Source: Betaproteobacteria bacterium SG8_40
Lineage (GTDB): Bacteria; Pseudomonadota; Gammaproteobacteria; Burkholderiales; Eutrophovitaceae
Direction of reading: 5' to 3'
DNA length: 5,867 bases
Assembly (NCBI GenBank): GCA_001304425.1
Contig: LJTS01000190.1
Location: forward strand, 1 to 5,867
A program made the translations under genes and the position numbers. Below, one piece after another: positions 1-5,362 of this stretch. The notes below the pieces were generated by a model. The model had not been told where the DNA came from. It searched no databases and saw only the letters and a list, made by a program, of their open reading frames with translations. How positions within the stretch are numbered: position 1 is the first letter of the stretch; each line of letters begins with the position of its first letter.

Positions 1-576
1 CCGATGAATGGCGCTGAGCAGATCGGCATTCAGGTCGACTGCGATGACAACCTGCGCGCCGAGGGCGCGGCACATGGAAACCGGCACCGGGTTGACCAGC
101 CCGCCATCGACGAGCAGGTCGCCATTCCGCTCAACCGGTGTGAATAGTCCGGGCAGTGAAATCGACGCGCGCACGGCTTCGAACACGGAACCGTCGCGAA
201 GCCAGATTTCACGCCCGCTGGCAAGATCGGTGGCAATGGCGCCGAACGGGCGGTCGAGTTCTTCGATGTTTCGGTCTTCGAGGTGCTCGTGGAAGAAGTC
301 GAACAGTTTCTCGCCCTTGATCAGGCCGCCTGCCATGGTCAGGTCGAAATAGCCGATGACTTTTTGCCAGCTTAGCGTGCGCACCCATCTGTCGAGCCGG
401 TCGAGTTCGCCGGCCACCATGGTGGCGCCGACCAATGCGCCGATCGAAGTGCCGCAAACGATATCCGGCGAAATGTCATTGCGTTGCAGTGTCTGGATGA
501 CGCCGATGTGCGCCCACCCGCGGGCGGCGCCGCTGCCAAGCGCAAGGCCGATGCGCAGTTTGTTGCGGCTTTTCAT
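1..576 (-). CDS. Patatin-like phospholipase family protein (RssA/NTE type), 3' end outside window
   Basis: This is the N-terminal 192 residues of a patatin-like serine hydrolase; the frame is still open at the left edge. Visible motifs are the oxyanion-hole loop G-x-G-x-x-R-G at residues 14-20 (GSGAARG), the nucleophile elbow GTSIG with Ser44, and the D-G-G motif with Asp157, which together give the Ser-Asp dyad of the family. Bacterial RssA-type members are usually about 300 residues, so roughly one third is missing. No signal peptide or membrane segment is visible, which suggests a cytosolic or peripheral enzyme acting on acyl esters or lysophospholipids; the substrate cannot be told. The ATG at 576 was chosen because family similarity starts at once (KLRIGLALGSGAARGW) and no other ATG or GTG lies in frame before the upstream stop. 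The Shine-Dalgarno match is weak. It is divergent from alaX. The family call is firm, the exact role is not. Confidence 0.93.
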   Translation of the reverse strand, partial: MKSRNKLRIGLALGSGAARGWAHIGVIQTLQRNDISPDIVCGTSIGALVGATMVAGELDRLDRWVRTLSWQKVIGYFDLTMAGGLIKGEKLFDFFHEHLEDRNIEELDRPFGAIATDLASGREIWLRDGSVFEAVRASISLPGLFTPVERNGDLLVDGGLVNPVPVSMCRALGAQVVIAVDLNADLLSAIHR

Positions 577-641
577 GTGTCGGCCTGGATTTGCATGGTT
601 TGGGCGCCGGAGGGATATTTGCCGTGACAGAGACCGAATCG

Positions 642-670
642 ATTATACGCGGTGGAGATTGGTGAATTGC
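642..670 (-). promoter_or_regulatory. Predicted sigma70-like promoter of the patatin-like gene
   Basis: On the minus strand there is a perfect -10 hexamer TATAAT (plus-strand positions 642-647), in the context GCGTATAATCG. The region 17 bases upstream (665-670, GCAATT on the minus strand) is a poor -35 match, so an activator or another contact may be needed. Transcription would start near position 635 and give a leader of about 60 bases before the ATG at 576. One copy of the AATTGCGT repeat covers the -35 position. Confidence 0.45.
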
Positions 671-766
671 GTCCGCGCCGGGCGGCAATCGGCGCTGGCG
701 GACGCGGTTGTCACGATGCGCGGGCGGTGTTTCACCTACAATTGCGTACTTCACGGGAAATTGCGT
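665..766. repeat. Three direct copies of the 8-mer AATTGCGT (possible operator half-sites)
   Basis: The exact sequence AATTGCGT occurs at 665-672, 740-747 and 759-766, all in the same orientation, inside the 261-bp gap between the divergent patatin-like gene and alaX. The second and third copies start 19 bases apart, close to two helical turns; the first is 75 bases away. Copy 1 overlaps the -35 position of the leftward promoter, and copy 2 overlaps the TACAAT box proposed for alaX. A shorter relative (ATTGCG) occurs near 790. Binding by a regulator is inference; the repeats themselves are directly visible. Confidence 0.5.
737..742 (+). promoter_or_regulatory. Candidate -10 box for alaX
   Basis: TACAAT matches five of six bases of the sigma70 -10 consensus. 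It would give a start near 749 and a leader of about 90 bases. A good -35 hexamer at 16-18 bases is missing. A TTGTCA at 708-713 is close to consensus but 23 bases away, which is too far for a standard promoter. This is therefore a weak call. Confidence 0.25.
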
Positions 767-837
767 TTCTTTGTTCCGGCGGGCTTGCTGATTGCGGGCA
801 CTGCGGCCAGCGCGAAGCACAGACTGACTGGGAATCC

Positions 838-1563
838 ATGACTGAACTTCTTTTTTATGAAGACGCCTACCTGAAGCAATGCGAGGCACGGGTCCTCGAG
901 GCCGGCGATGACGGAATCGTGCTCGACCGGACGGTCTTCTATCCACTGGGCGGCGGTCAACCCGGTGACACCGGAACGCTGAAGCTGGCCGACGGATCGC
1001 TGCTCGCAATCGGCGGCACGCGGCGCCGCAAGGAAGACGGCGCCGTGTTGCACGTGCCGGCCGAAACCAACGCAGCGCGGTCGGTGCAAGAGGGCGAGCA
1101 GGTCGTTGCCAGCATCGACTGGGAACGGCGTCATGCCCACATGCGGATTCATACCTGTTTGCATTTGTTGTCCGCGGTGATCCCTGCGGGCGTGACGGGC
1201 GGTTCGATCCGGCATGATTCAGGCCGGCTCGATTTCGATTTGCCGGGAGTGACGCCGGACCGTGTTGACGTGGAAACGAAGTTGAATGAATTGATCTCGA
1301 AGGGGCATGCCGTTACGCCGCGCTGGATCAGCGGTGACGAACTCGACGCAAGGCCGGAACTGGTCAAGACGATGTCCGTTGCGCCGCCGCGCGGCGTGCC
1401 GCGGGTCAGGCTGCTCGATATCGCTGGTGTGGATCTGCAGGCCTGCGGCGGAACCCATGTCGCGAACACCGCGGAGATCGGCCCGGTTGTCGTTACGAAG
1501 ATCGAGAACAAGGGCGCGCGCAACCGGCGGGTTTCAATCGCTTTTGCCGAAGGGAGGCCGTAA
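838..1563 (+). CDS. alaX: Free-standing alanyl-tRNA editing protein AlaX
   Basis: The 241-residue product is a stand-alone relative of the editing domain of alanyl-tRNA synthetase. Enzymes of this family hydrolyse mischarged Ser-tRNA(Ala), and in some cases Gly-tRNA(Ala), in the cytosol. The N-terminal part carries the family signature FYPLGGGQPGDTG (residues 34-46). The zinc site is complete: the HxxxH motif at His105 and His109 (HTCLHLL) and the CxxxH motif at Cys203 and His207 (CGGTH). There is no aminoacylation domain and no C-Ala domain, so the protein can edit but not charge. The ATG at 838 fits the family's usual start (MTELLF.EDAYL); the frame is open further upstream (ATG at 652) but that extension has no family character. 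The ribosome site is weak (GGGA around 830). It is translationally coupled to the next gene. Family and zinc ligands are clear; the precise editing specificity is not. Confidence 0.95.
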   Translation: MTELLFYEDAYLKQCEARVLEAGDDGIVLDRTVFYPLGGGQPGDTGTLKLADGSLLAIGGTRRRKEDGAVLHVPAETNAARSVQEGEQVVASIDWERRHAHMRIHTCLHLLSAVIPAGVTGGSIRHDSGRLDFDLPGVTPDRVDVETKLNELISKGHAVTPRWISGDELDARPELVKTMSVAPPRGVPRVRLLDIAGVDLQACGGTHVANTAEIGPVVVTKIENKGARNRRVSIAFAEGRP

Positions 1564-2360
1564 TGCAAGTCTTGCCGGCGCAACGTTTGCCGGTCGCGAA
1601 GGTAGTGGCCGGCGCACTGATTCTGTCCTGGGAACGGCGTTACGCGCTATTGAGCGCGCTTTGGCTGCCGTTGTTGCTCGGCATCGTGTTCTCCGTGTCG
1701 GAGACTGTCTGGGGACCGAGTTCCTGGGAAAGCGGCACGGCTGAAGAGAATGCCCGGCGGCAAACGGCATTGCTGCTGTGGACTTTGCCGTTGTTTGCGC
1801 TGACGGTCGTGTTTGCCGTGCGCAGTTATCGCGTCTACCTGTTGGGAGGCGATGATCCGCAGGCATTTGCACCAATATCGTGGGGTTTGCGAGAAACGCG
1901 TTTCATTTTTGCGATCGCCGGCGTTGCCTTCGTGTTCGCCACCGCGTTGTTCATGCTCAGCGGCGTGTTGGCACTGGTGTGGCCCGGCGTGGGGGAGTTC
2001 GCCGGGAGCAAATATGGCATCGCCCTGGTGCTGCCTCCGGCTTATCTGGCGGGCCGCTTGCTGCTGGCGTTTCCGGCGCTCGCTTCCGATCGCACCGAAG
2101 AGGTGTTTCAGGCGTTATTGCAATCGTGGAAGATCACCAATCGCAACGGCTGGCGGGTGGTCGTGCTGTGCGTGATTCTGCCCGGGGTCGTGGCCTGGGT
2201 GCTCGAACAGGTCAGCCAGATTCCAGTGCCCGGCATCACCGTCCTTACGTCAATTGCCGTCTGGCTGGTGATGCCGGTCGAGCTGGCGCTCGTTGCGCTT
2301 GCCTACGTCAGTTTGCGGCCCGACGACAATACGCCCCCGCCCGAGGAAGAACTCGTGTAA
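1563..2360 (+). CDS. Uncharacterised six-helix integral membrane protein, coupled to alaX
   Basis: I do not recognise this 265-residue protein as a named family. It has about six hydrophobic segments, at roughly residues 27-46, 68-88, 114-140, 151-173, 197-215 and 224-251. The loop at residues 47-67 is polar (WGPSSWESGTAEENARRQ), and a charged stretch at 175-197 precedes helix five. The C-terminus is short and acidic/proline-rich (PDDNTPPPEEE). No signal peptide, metal motif or transporter signature is visible. The start is well supported: a strong Shine-Dalgarno AGGGAGG at 1551-1557 lies inside the end of alaX, five bases before the ATG, and the stop of alaX overlaps this ATG by one base (TAATG). 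The two genes are therefore probably co-transcribed and coupled in translation. Function is unknown; membrane location is confident. Confidence 0.85.
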   Translation: MQVLPAQRLPVAKVVAGALILSWERRYALLSALWLPLLLGIVFSVSETVWGPSSWESGTAEENARRQTALLLWTLPLFALTVVFAVRSYRVYLLGGDDPQAFAPISWGLRETRFIFAIAGVAFVFATALFMLSGVLALVWPGVGEFAGSKYGIALVLPPAYLAGRLLLAFPALASDRTEEVFQALLQSWKITNRNGWRVVVLCVILPGVVAWVLEQVSQIPVPGITVLTSIAVWLVMPVELALVALAYVSLRPDDNTPPPEEELV

Positions 2361-2373
2361 AGCCGGCTCAGTC

Positions 2374-2407
2374 GCGCTGATACTGCCGCGGTGCAGGTAT
2401 CAGGCGC
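2374..2407. terminator. Bulged hairpin between convergent genes, overlapping the aroF stop
   Basis: The left arm 2374-2386 (GCG, CTGATAC, TGC) pairs with the right arm 2393-2407 (GCA, GTATCAG, CGC), giving 13 base pairs broken by single bulged bases at 2396 and 2404 and closing on a six-base loop. It lies 14 bases after the membrane-protein stop and contains the aroF stop codon (2400-2402). Neither strand has a T run after the stem, so it is not a textbook intrinsic terminator. It could act as a bidirectional terminator or as a stem protecting RNA 3' ends. Confidence 0.4.
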
Positions 2408-3503
2408 TGAGCTTGCGCACCTCTGCCGATTTAGGAATTCGCCCGGGCAACACGTCCTTCAGTTTGTCGCGCGCTTCGCGCAGGACTTTTTCCGTGCTTT
2501 CCCAGTCGATGCAGGCATCGGTGACCGAGACGCCGTATTTCAGTTTGGACAAATCGGCCGTCAGCTTCTGGTTTCCAGCGCCGATATTGCTCTCCAGCAT
2601 CACGCCGACGATGGACTTGTTGCCTTCCAGAATCTGGTGCACACAGTCGTTCATCACCAGCGGCTGCAGATTGTGGTCCTTGTTCGAATTGGCGTGGCTG
2701 CAATCGATAACGACGTTGCTCGGAAGTTTCGCCTTTTCGAGCTCTTTCTCAACCAGTGCGACCGTTACTGAATCGTAGTTCGGCCCCTTGTCGCCGCCGC
2801 GCAGCACCATGTGGCCGTAGGCATTGCCCCGTGTGCGGATGACTGCGACCTGTCCGCGCTGGTCGATGCCGAGGAAACTGTGCGGTTTGGATACCGACTG
2901 CAGGGCATTGATGGCGACCGTCAGGCTGCCGTCGGTGCCGTTCTTGAAGCCCACCGGTGTCGACAGGCCGCTTGCCATCTCGCGGTGCGTCTGTGACTCG
3001 GTCGTGCGCGCGCCGATGGCACTCCAGGAGATCAGGTCGCCAAGGTACTGCGGGCTGATCGGGTCGAGCGCTTCGGTGCCGGTCGGCAGGCCCAGTTCGT
3101 TGATGTCGGTGAGAAGTTTGCGCGCCAGACGCAGACCGGCATCGATATCGAAGGAATCGTTCATGTGCGGGTCGTTGATCAGACCCTTCCATCCCGTTGT
3201 GGTGCGCGGCTTCTCGAAATACACGCGCATGACGATGAACAGCGTGTCGCTGACTTCGTCGGCCAGCGCTTTCAGGCGCCGCGCATAGTCCATGGCCGCG
3301 GCCGGGTCGTGAATCGAGCAGGGGCCTACCACCACCATCAGGCGGTGATCGCGCCGGTCGAGTATGTTCTCCGCGATACGCCGCCCTTCGATGACAGTGA
3401 GTTCGGCCTTTTCGGTCAGCGGCACCATGTCCTTGATGCTGGCCGGTGTGGCGAGCACGTCCTGCGACTCGACGTTCGTGTTGTATACCAGTTTTTCGTC
3501 CAT
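2400..3503 (-). CDS. aroF: 3-deoxy-7-phosphoheptulonate (DAHP) synthase, class I, AroF-like
   Basis: This cytosolic enzyme joins phosphoenolpyruvate and erythrose 4-phosphate to DAHP, the first step of the shikimate pathway. The 367-residue product is full length (E. coli paralogues are about 350). The metal ligands known from E. coli AroG are present: Cys62 in GPCSIHD, His270 in DCSHANS, Glu304 in ESNIGAGNQ and Asp329 in VSVTDACIDW. Active-site stretches RVYFEKPRTT, GARTTESQTHRE (Arg166) and GFKNGTDG are intact. From remembered E. coli sequences it matches tyrosine-sensitive AroF better than AroG, for example EALDP.SPQYLGDL.SWSAIGA and the ESNI..GNQ segment. Gly212 stands where phenylalanine-sensitive AroG has Ser211. 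Pro151, equivalent to the feedback residue Pro150 of AroG, is kept. The ATG at 3503 has GAGG a few bases upstream. Enzyme identity is firm; tyrosine control is inferred, and a database may label it aroG. Confidence 0.95.
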   Translation of the reverse strand: MDEKLVYNTNVESQDVLATPASIKDMVPLTEKAELTVIEGRRIAENILDRRDHRLMVVVGPCSIHDPAAAMDYARRLKALADEVSDTLFIVMRVYFEKPRTTTGWKGLINDPHMNDSFDIDAGLRLARKLLTDINELGLPTGTEALDPISPQYLGDLISWSAIGARTTESQTHREMASGLSTPVGFKNGTDGSLTVAINALQSVSKPHSFLGIDQRGQVAVIRTRGNAYGHMVLRGGDKGPNYDSVTVALVEKELEKAKLPSNVVIDCSHANSNKDHNLQPLVMNDCVHQILEGNKSIVGVMLESNIGAGNQKLTADLSKLKYGVSVTDACIDWESTEKVLREARDKLKDVLPGRIPKSAEVRKLSA

Positions 3504-3527
3504 TGCCTTGCCTCGTTCAAACGGATG

Positions 3528-3547
3528 AGGGCCGCCGCAGCGGCCCT
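3528..3547 (-). promoter_or_regulatory. Hairpin in the predicted aroF leader
   Basis: A perfect 8-bp inverted repeat, AGGGCCGC at 3528-3535 and GCGGCCCT at 3540-3547, closes on a four-base loop. It starts at or just after the predicted transcription start of aroF and ends 24 bases before the ATG. Neither strand has a following T run, so it is more likely a 5' stabilising or translation-tuning stem than a terminator. Confidence 0.4.
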
Positions 3548-3555
3548 GTCACGCC

Positions 3556-3583
3556 ATTGTAAGTCATTGTTCGGGGCGGTAAA
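3556..3583 (-). promoter_or_regulatory. Predicted sigma70-like promoter of aroF
   Basis: On the minus strand TTTACC (3583-3578, four of six matches to the -35 consensus) is followed after 16 bases by TACAAT (3561-3556, five of six matches to the -10 consensus). The start would fall near 3549, giving a leader of about 45 bases that opens with the 8-bp hairpin. I see no obvious TyrR box. Confidence 0.45.
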
Positions 3584-3608
3584 ACCTTGGCGCCCCGCCA
3601 GCGGGGCG
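3580..3608 (-). terminator. GC-rich hairpin with short T run, probable terminator of the leftward genes upstream
   Basis: CGCCCCGC at 3591-3598 pairs with GCGGGGCG at 3601-3608 (seven pairs with a four-base loop). Read leftward, the stem is followed by CCAAGG and then TTTT (3584-3581). This is a short, slightly displaced T run, so the terminator call is moderate. It lies about 120 bases past the NIPSNAP stop and touches the aroF -35 box, so one junction seems to end one transcript and start the next. Confidence 0.4.
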
Positions 3609-3655
3609 GCGAGAGCCCGGTTACCGGCTGGCGGGATGGGGGGCGGGGGCAAGTA

Positions 3656-3680
3656 CGTCGAGCCGGGACTGTGCTCGACG
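3656..3680 (-). terminator. Hairpin downstream of the NIPSNAP gene followed by a C-rich tract
   Basis: CGTCGAGC (3656-3663) and GCTCGACG (3673-3680) form a perfect 8-bp stem with a nine-base loop, starting about 50 bases after the NIPSNAP stop. Leftward transcripts would then enter a C-rich, G-poor stretch (3649-3632). That is the kind of sequence Rho prefers, rather than the U run of an intrinsic terminator. A role in 3'-end formation is inferred. Confidence 0.35.
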
Positions 3681-3730
3681 CAAGCGAGCGGCGGCGGCGG
3701 ACCTGCGTCCCCGCCACGGCCGGCGATTGC

Positions 3731-4057
3731 CTAGCGAACCGCGGAGTAGGGGGTCGGAACCAGTATCGAGTTGCTGATCGATGCCACCAGGGGGCCGTTC
3801 TTCTCGGTCTCGGCGCGCACCGCCTGCCATTCCTTGTCGGCGACGAATGCATTCCACTTCTGTTCGCGGTCGGCCAGGCTGTCCCACTCGAGGAAATAGG
3901 TCAGGTCGTTGTTGTTCTCGCCCACCAGGGTGGTCCAGAACCCCGCCTGCCGGATGCCGAAGCGTTCCCAGATCTTCAACGTGTGATTGGTAAAGCGCGC
4001 ATTCAGGTCCGGCAACCTTCCGGGCATGGCGTGGTAGATGCGTAGCTCGCGGATCAT
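3731..4057 (-). CDS. NIPSNAP family protein
   Basis: The 108-residue product has the look of a single NIPSNAP (dimeric alpha/beta barrel, ferredoxin-like) domain. It opens with IRELRIYHAMPGR, has the central helix L..RF.NHTLKIWERFGI (about residues 18-35), the strand GFWTTLVG, the segment LTYFLEWDSLADREQKWNAF (about 52-71), and a final strand ending in a hydrophobic patch near 97-101. Such small proteins often lie next to catabolic genes, but their biochemical role is mostly unknown; no catalytic residues can be named. The ATG at 4057 is supported by a strong GAGGAG six bases upstream. It lies 89 bases downstream of the AraD1-type gene on the same strand and is probably co-transcribed with it. 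No signal peptide or membrane segment is seen. The family call is good, the function is open. Confidence 0.85.
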   Translation of the reverse strand: MIRELRIYHAMPGRLPDLNARFTNHTLKIWERFGIRQAGFWTTLVGENNNDLTYFLEWDSLADREQKWNAFVADKEWQAVRAETEKNGPLVASISNSILVPTPYSAVR

Positions 4058-4146
4058 GCTGTTCTCCTCAGTGTTATCGGGCCGGCATTCGTGGCCGCGC
4101 CCTGTTGCTCTTTATCGCGCCCGGGCTGCAATGGGCGCACGGGCCT

Positions 4147-5148
4147 TTACAGGACTTGTACGCTGACGACCTCGGATTTTCCGGTAACCTCGCCAAGGGT
4201 ATTTCGCAACGGCTTGCCGAACACCGGCGATTCGATCTCGAAGACATCGCCGGGCCGGGTTTCGACCTTGTCGGTGAAACTGCCGGTGGCGGCGCCAAAG
4301 AAATGCACGTGAACGTCGCCTTCCCGGCGGAATATGCCGTACTTGAAATGATGATGTTCGAGATTGGCGATCGAGTGGCACATGTTGTCCTCGCCGGACA
4401 GCCAGTCGCGCTCCCATATCGTTTCGCTGCCGCGCCGCAGGCGCGCATGGCCGGTGACGTGCGCGGGCAAATTCCCCAGTAACAGTTCGGGCCCGTAGCA
4501 GCATTGGCGCAGCTTCGAGTGCGCGAGGTAGAGGTAATTCTGCCGCTCCATCACGTGGTCCGAGTACTCGTTGCCGAGCGCGAACCCGGCACGGTAGATG
4601 CGCCCGTCGTCCCCCGCCACATAGATGCCGACGACTTCCACTTCGTCGCCGCCGTCGAGCGCGTGAGTCGGCAGTTCGAGTTCATGTTCGGGCGCGACAA
4701 GGCAACTGCCGTCGCCCTTGTAGAACCACTCGGGCGCGACGCCGATTTTTCCCTTGCCCGGCTTGCCGCCTTCCAGCCCCCATTTGAACATCTTCATCGA
4801 GTCCGTGAGCTGGTTCTCCTCGGCCTGCATCTTGGCGTGCATCGCATCGCGCGCGGCGGCGCTGCCCAGATGCGACAGTCCGGTACCTGTCACCAGGTTG
4901 TGATAGGGGTCGGGATGGTCGAAGGGCACGAAAAGGCGTTTTTCCCGGATGGCGGCTGCGTAGTCTTCGCGCTCGTCGCCCACGCGGCCAGCGATGACGG
5001 ACTCGAGAGAAGCGCCGCTCCGGATCGCCTCCTGCGCCAGTTCGTAGAGCCGGCGCGCTCCGCGCACTACCTCGAGTGAATTGCCGTCATCGGATACGAC
5101 GGCGACGCGGCGCGCGCCGTCGCGGCCCGCAAACTGAACTGTTCTCAC
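4147..5148 (-). CDS. AraD1/GguC-type fumarylacetoacetate hydrolase superfamily protein
   Basis: The 333-residue product fits the AraD1/GguC branch of the fumarylacetoacetate hydrolase fold. Members are linked to breakdown of arabinose, galactose and related sugar acids, where a 2-keto-3-deoxy-acid dehydratase activity has been proposed. Typical segments are the N-terminal strand RRVAVVSDDGNSLEVV, the motif HPDPYHNLVTGTGLSHLGSAAARDAMH (residues 78-104), the acidic PEHELELP (153-160) and LGNEYSDH (191-198), likely metal-site elements, SKLRQCCYGPELLLG (211-225), and NLEHHHFKYGIFRREGDVHVHFFG near 262-285. The start is GTG at 5148: a GGGAGG (5159-5154) lies five bases upstream, and family-like sequence begins there. 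A longer frame from a GTG at 5208 adds 20 residues of non-family character. The gene sits upstream of the NIPSNAP gene and diverges from a lactonase-like hydrolase gene. Family is clear; substrate is inferred and could be another keto-acid. Confidence 0.88.
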   Translation of the reverse strand: MRTVQFAGRDGARRVAVVSDDGNSLEVVRGARRLYELAQEAIRSGASLESVIAGRVGDEREDYAAAIREKRLFVPFDHPDPYHNLVTGTGLSHLGSAAARDAMHAKMQAEENQLTDSMKMFKWGLEGGKPGKGKIGVAPEWFYKGDGSCLVAPEHELELPTHALDGGDEVEVVGIYVAGDDGRIYRAGFALGNEYSDHVMERQNYLYLAHSKLRQCCYGPELLLGNLPAHVTGHARLRRGSETIWERDWLSGEDNMCHSIANLEHHHFKYGIFRREGDVHVHFFGAATGSFTDKVETRPGDVFEIESPVFGKPLRNTLGEVTGKSEVVSVQVL

Positions 5149-5153
5149 CTGTT

Positions 5154-5159
5154 CCTCCC
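5154..5159 (-). promoter_or_regulatory. Ribosome binding site that fixes the GTG start of the AraD1-type gene
   Basis: Read on the minus strand, GGGAGG precedes the GTG at 5148 by five bases. This is the best Shine-Dalgarno match in the area and favours the 333-residue product over the longer frame. Confidence 0.6.
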
Positions 5160-5332
5160 GTCTCCACGATGTGCCGCAATGCCCTGGCTGCCGTTTGCCC
5201 GGCCGCACGATGCGTTTTGCCCCACGGGCTCTGCGTCACCGGCTATTGCTCGCCATCGTTTGTATGTTGTCTGAATCCCGTCCGGTCAGTGCAAGCAACT
5301 CCGGCCGCTGCGCGAATGTTACACCGTGGCGC

Positions 5333-5338
5333 TATACT
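5333..5338 (+). promoter_or_regulatory. Candidate -10 box for the alpha/beta hydrolase gene
   Basis: TATACT matches five of six bases of the -10 consensus and would start transcription near 5345, giving a leader of about 18 bases that already holds the GGGGGAG ribosome site. No convincing -35 hexamer is found at 16-18 bases, so the promoter may depend on an activator bound in the 214-bp divergent gap. I found no clear promoter for the leftward gene in that gap. Confidence 0.3.
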
Positions 5339-5362
5339 TCGGCCATTCAGGGGGAGCGGGCA

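Noticed and set aside
652..837. N-terminal extension of alaX from an ATG at 652
   Set aside because: The added residues are Arg/Gly-rich and unlike the family, which begins at the MTELLF segment; the region instead holds promoter-like elements and repeats.
356..841. 161-codon plus-strand open frame opposite the patatin-like gene and into the gap
   Set aside because: Its first half is antisense to a gene with clear catalytic motifs, the translation is Arg/Pro-rich without family character, and no ribosome site is seen. Only its last part is noted as a weak finding.
3517..3566. Possible 16-residue leader peptide before aroF (MTYNGVTGPLRR...)
   Set aside because: It holds a single tyrosine and no cluster of aromatic codons, has no ribosome site, and its ATG would lie upstream of the predicted transcription start.
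3165..3734. 189-codon plus-strand open frame across the aroF start and the gap
   Set aside because: It runs antisense to aroF and through GC-rich hairpins; long antisense frames are common at this GC content, and the product has no recognisable domain.
4117..4138. Six-base inverted repeat GCGCCC/GGGCGC between the AraD1-type and NIPSNAP genes
   Set aside because: The stem is short with a ten-base loop and no T run follows; at this GC content it is likely chance, and the pair is better read as one transcript.
4504..5079. 191-codon plus-strand open frame opposite the AraD1-type gene
   Set aside because: Its His/Val/Arg-rich translation mirrors the antisense of a well-supported gene, and it has no domain or good ribosome site.
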